From the NCBI GenBank assembly GCA_025936115.1, contig JAICTZ010000020.1, positions 1-64,000 on the forward strand: a stretch of DNA of 64,000 nucleotides, in the 5' to 3' direction. The notes beneath the pieces are model-generated. The model was not told the DNA's origin. It was given only the letters and a program-made list of their open reading frames with translations, and did no database searches. Shown one piece after another: positions 63,423-64,000 of the stretch. The translations under genes and the position numbers were made by a program. Numbering within the stretch: the stretch's first letter is position 1; each line of letters starts with the position of its first letter. The DNA is from Polyangiaceae bacterium. GTDB lineage: Bacteria; Myxococcota_A; Polyangia; Polyangiales; Polyangiaceae.

Positions 63423-64000
63423 GTGTCTCTCGCGCCCCGCCTGCTGGTGGTCGATGACGATGGCGTCAGCCGGCACCTACTGAGCCAGATGCTGGCGAGC
63501 GCCGGGCTCGCGGCCGACGTCGTCGAGACCGGGGCCGACGCGGTTCGTTTTCTCGAGAGTCATCCGGCGCCGTCCGCCATCTTGCTCGATCTGGTGATGC
63601 CGGAGCCGGACGGATACGCCATCTTGCGCTACGTCCGCGCCGAGCCGCGCCTCGCGCAGGTACCGGTCGTCGTGCTCACGGCGGTGGATACGGACGGCGA
63701 AATCGAGCGCGCATTCGCGAGCGGCGCCGACGATTACGTGCAGAAGCCGTTCCGGCCGGGCGAGCTCTTGGCGCGGCTCAGGGTCCAGCTGCGGGTGCGG
63801 GAGTACCTCGACCGGCTCGCGCGCCGGGATCGCGACCAAAAGACGCTGCTCGAGCTCACGCAAGCGCTCGCGTCGAGCCTCGACATTCGCGACATTCTGT
63901 ACACGGTCGTCAAGCGCATCGCCGACGTCGTGCGCGTCGACCGCTGCAGCGTGGTTTTGCTCGCGGAGTCGGGCCGGCTCGGCTTCGTGCTCGCGTCGAG
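63423..64000 (+). CDS. Response regulator with GAF domain, 3' end outside window
   Basis: The first 192 residues are visible and the frame is open at the window end. A receiver domain occupies about 5-125: the acidic pair in LLVVDDDGVSR, the phospho-acceptor Asp in ILLDLVMPEPDGY, the Thr/Ala in VVVLTAVDTDGE and the Lys in YVQKPFRPGELLARL. A helical linker leads into the start of a GAF domain (LLELTQALASSLDIRDILYTVVKRIADVVRVDRCSVVLL, by position about 147-185). The output domain (often a cyclase, phosphodiesterase or kinase) is not visible. GTG start; the divergent gene begins 94 bp away. Confidence 0.9.
   Translation, partial: MSLAPRLLVVDDDGVSRHLLSQMLASAGLAADVVETGADAVRFLESHPAPSAILLDLVMPEPDGYAILRYVRAEPRLAQVPVVVLTAVDTDGEIERAFASGADDYVQKPFRPGELLARLRVQLRVREYLDRLARRDRDQKTLLELTQALASSLDIRDILYTVVKRIADVVRVDRCSVVLLAESGRLGFVLAS

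Overview
This window looks like chromosomal DNA of a large-genome, high-GC myxobacterium of the Polyangia type (Sorangium or Polyangium relatives). That is an inference from gene content and sequence style, not from a marker gene. The evidence is: very high GC; frequent GTG and TTG starts; many lipoproteins with Gly/Ala/Pro-rich linkers; a Cys-rich repeat metalloprotease; an FHA-GAF-AAA+ sigma-54 activator; a protein resembling the family I know as MXAN_5187; and a LexA gene whose promoter carries a sequence close to the Myxococcus-type LexA box. No prophage, insertion sequence, CRISPR array, rRNA or tRNA was recognised.

Layout. 1-5 kb: the 3' end of an HNH nuclease, two secreted lipoproteins, thiE and a small membrane protein. 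5-10 kb: DUF2277 and holB (minus), then the coupled trio hisC - TPR lipoprotein - galK (plus). 9.9-12.7 kb: a lipoprotein metzincin with nine 8-Cys repeats, apparently preceded by a six-codon leader ORF. 12.9-22.9 kb: a partial complex I operon on the minus strand, nuoE-F-J-K-(small ORF)-L-M-N followed 1 nt later by a lipoprotein. nuoA, B, C, D, G, H and I are not here. 23-29.8 kb: a zinc-ribbon membrane protein, DUF2752, ychF, a glutamine amidotransferase, a dipeptide-epimerase-like enolase and an HAD 5'-nucleotidase. 30-32.5 kb: exbB-exbD-tonB and a cyclic-nucleotide-binding protein. 32.5-33.8 kb: a repeat-rich gap, then lexA. 34-37.3 kb: an envelope operon (DUF4398 lipoprotein, OmpA/thrombospondin-3 lipoprotein, Cys-rich beta-barrel-like protein). 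37.3-42.3 kb (minus): DUF2085, family-4 uracil-DNA glycosylase, trxB, an MXAN_5187-like sensor and a cupredoxin-like exported protein. 42.3-42.6 kb: a candidate structured RNA. 42.7-51.5 kb: a PglZ-like protein, the sigma-54 activator, gpsA, a lipoprotein, lepB and small envelope proteins. 51.9-55 kb: xylA and ctaA, divergent, and a lipoprotein. 55.5-59.6 kb (minus): a GGQPP-repeat protein, a GH63/MGH1-like glycosidase and an NTF2-like protein. 59.7-64 kb: an active/inactive M16 peptidase pair, a membrane protein and the start of a receiver-GAF regulator.

Together the genes describe an aerobic, envelope-rich Gram-negative cell: respiration (nuo, ctaA), energy transduction to the outer membrane (exbBD-tonB), protein export and maturation (lepB, metzincin, M16 pair), DNA repair (UDG, lexA), sugar use (galK, xylA, GH63-like) and many lineage-specific lipoproteins.

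The least explained signals are four. First, a dispersed repeat that encodes the same peptide frame at several loci, including inside the nuo operon. Second, a promoter-to-terminator unit upstream of 42264 that predicts a rod-shaped RNA. Third, a NuoL with a C-terminal PKD-like extension. Fourth, a stand-alone PglZ-like protein. All calls were made by reading; no database search was run.
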